From CAYUVA01 sp964448115 [NCBI: uncultured bacterium] (GTDB lineage Bacteria; CAYUVA01), in the NCBI GenBank assembly GCA_964448115.1, contig CAYUVA010000005.1, positions 52,465 through 116,464 of the forward strand: a stretch of 64,000 nt of DNA, in the 5' to 3' direction. The notes below the pieces were generated by a model, which did no database searches, had not been told where the DNA came from, and was given only the letters and a program-made list of their open reading frames with translations. Numbering within the stretch: the stretch's first letter is position 1; each line of letters starts with the position of its first letter. Positions 63,510 through 64,000 of the stretch are shown piece by piece. Made by a program: the position numbers and the translations under genes.

Positions 63510-64000
63510 ATGAAATTCAAATTCCATGCTGGGGAGAGGGAGATAGAACAGGTGCTGGAGAGGTTCGAGTTCCCGCAGGACTTCCTATGGGGAACGGCGA
63601 GCGCTTCCTACCAGGTCGAGGGCGGACTCAACGGACCCAATGACCCTAAAAATAACTGGTACGGCTGGGAAGGGTCCGGTGAGCGAGAGATCACCGGCAT
63701 AAGCTGCAACTACTGGGAAAGATACCCCGAAGATATCGAGCGTGCCAAGTGGCTTGGGCTGAACACCCTGCGCATGAGCTTAGAATGGGCGAGGCTGCAA
63801 CCGGCAATTGACCCGCTGGTTACCGAGCCACCACCCTTTGATGACCAGGCTGCGCAACACTACGCTAAGATCATCGCCACCCTGTGCAAGGCGGGCATAA
63901 AACCGCTCATCTCACTCTCGCACATAACCCATCCCTACTGGGCGGGGCTTAATCTCTGGCTGGATCGAGCAAAGTGCAGCGAGCTTTTCATCGAGTACAT
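63510..64000 (+). CDS. GH1 beta-glycosidase (N-terminus; runs off window)
   Basis: 163 codons to the window end, from the ATG at 63510 with AAGGAG 6 bases upstream. The glycoside hydrolase family 1 N-terminal signature DFLWGTASASYQVEGG is at about residues 25-40, followed by NYWERYPEDIERAKWLG and LRMSLEWARLQP. The proton-donor NEP and nucleophile ENG motifs would lie beyond the window. It hydrolyses beta-linked glucosides, galactosides or similar sugars. Its composition returns to the GC level of the chromosome right after the AT-rich helicase remnant. Confidence 0.88.
   Translation, partial: MKFKFHAGEREIEQVLERFEFPQDFLWGTASASYQVEGGLNGPNDPKNNWYGWEGSGEREITGISCNYWERYPEDIERAKWLGLNTLRMSLEWARLQPAIDPLVTEPPPFDDQAAQHYAKIIATLCKAGIKPLISLSHITHPYWAGLNLWLDRAKCSELFIEY

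Overview
The window comes from a bacterium with an outer membrane. It carries a complete rod-shape operon (mreB-mreC-mreD-mrdA-rodA), a FadL/OMPP1-type outer-membrane porin, a SPOR-domain periplasmic protein and a lipoprotein. Metabolism looks anaerobic and Fe-S based: a NuoE/NuoF-like flavoprotein cluster, six radical SAM proteins, and a c-subunit with the sodium-binding signature. Protein synthesis has one archaeal feature: a full-length GatE, the tRNA-binding subunit of archaeal Glu-tRNA(Gln) amidotransferase. Large secreted proteins use Thr-Pro linkers and share a C-terminal module. No rRNA, CRISPR array, transposase or prophage was seen. Base composition looks even (roughly mid-to-high forties percent GC) except for one very AT-rich block near 61.95-63.5 kb. 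The phylum cannot be fixed from this sequence; the mixture suggests an uncultured, deep-branching diderm lineage.

Layout: 1-7.3 kb (minus strand) is the shape operon, reading from mreB down to a truncated B12-binding-type radical SAM gene. 7.5-14.0 kb (plus) is a four-gene redox operon: NuoE-like with zinc ribbons, a NuoF-GltD fusion, a NuoG-N-terminus-like ferredoxin and an FMN glutamate-synthase-like protein. 14.1-18.6 kb holds rpsT, purN-purM-htrA (minus) and a free-standing PEP/pyruvate-binding domain. 18.7-23.9 kb is a run of a membrane-TPR protein, ispD, a methyltransferase and a SPOR protein. 24.0-27.4 kb is a secreted beta-helix protein, followed by three adjacent radical SAM genes on the minus strand.

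30.6-36.2 kb (plus) is glnA-gatE-radical SAM-secreted protein. This links glutamine synthesis to a glutamine-using tRNA amidotransferase. 36.2-41.6 kb (minus) has a DRG-like GTPase, a large secreted MAM-like protein and a Big-1-type lipoprotein. An AT-rich gap with a parS-like palindrome precedes an EF-G-type GTPase, then tRNA-Ser(GGA), a large-type SRP RNA, a thiolase, the F0-only ATP synthase genes (atpZ-atpI-atpB-atpE), and an NhaD/ArsB-type transporter.

49.3-54.0 kb has a second membrane-TPR protein, a left-handed beta-helix protein and another radical SAM gene. 54.2-57.7 kb is a secreted M14 carboxypeptidase. 57.8-61.0 kb has queA, the porin and a methyltransferase. The end of the window contains dispersed GC-rich repeats, moaB/mogA, an AT-rich frameshifted helicase remnant and the start of a GH1 glycosidase.

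The strongest leads are archaeal-type gatE beside glnA in a bacterium, the NuoF-GltD redox/amino-group cluster, the C-terminal module repeated on three unrelated secreted proteins, and the radical SAM triplet with no visible substrate.
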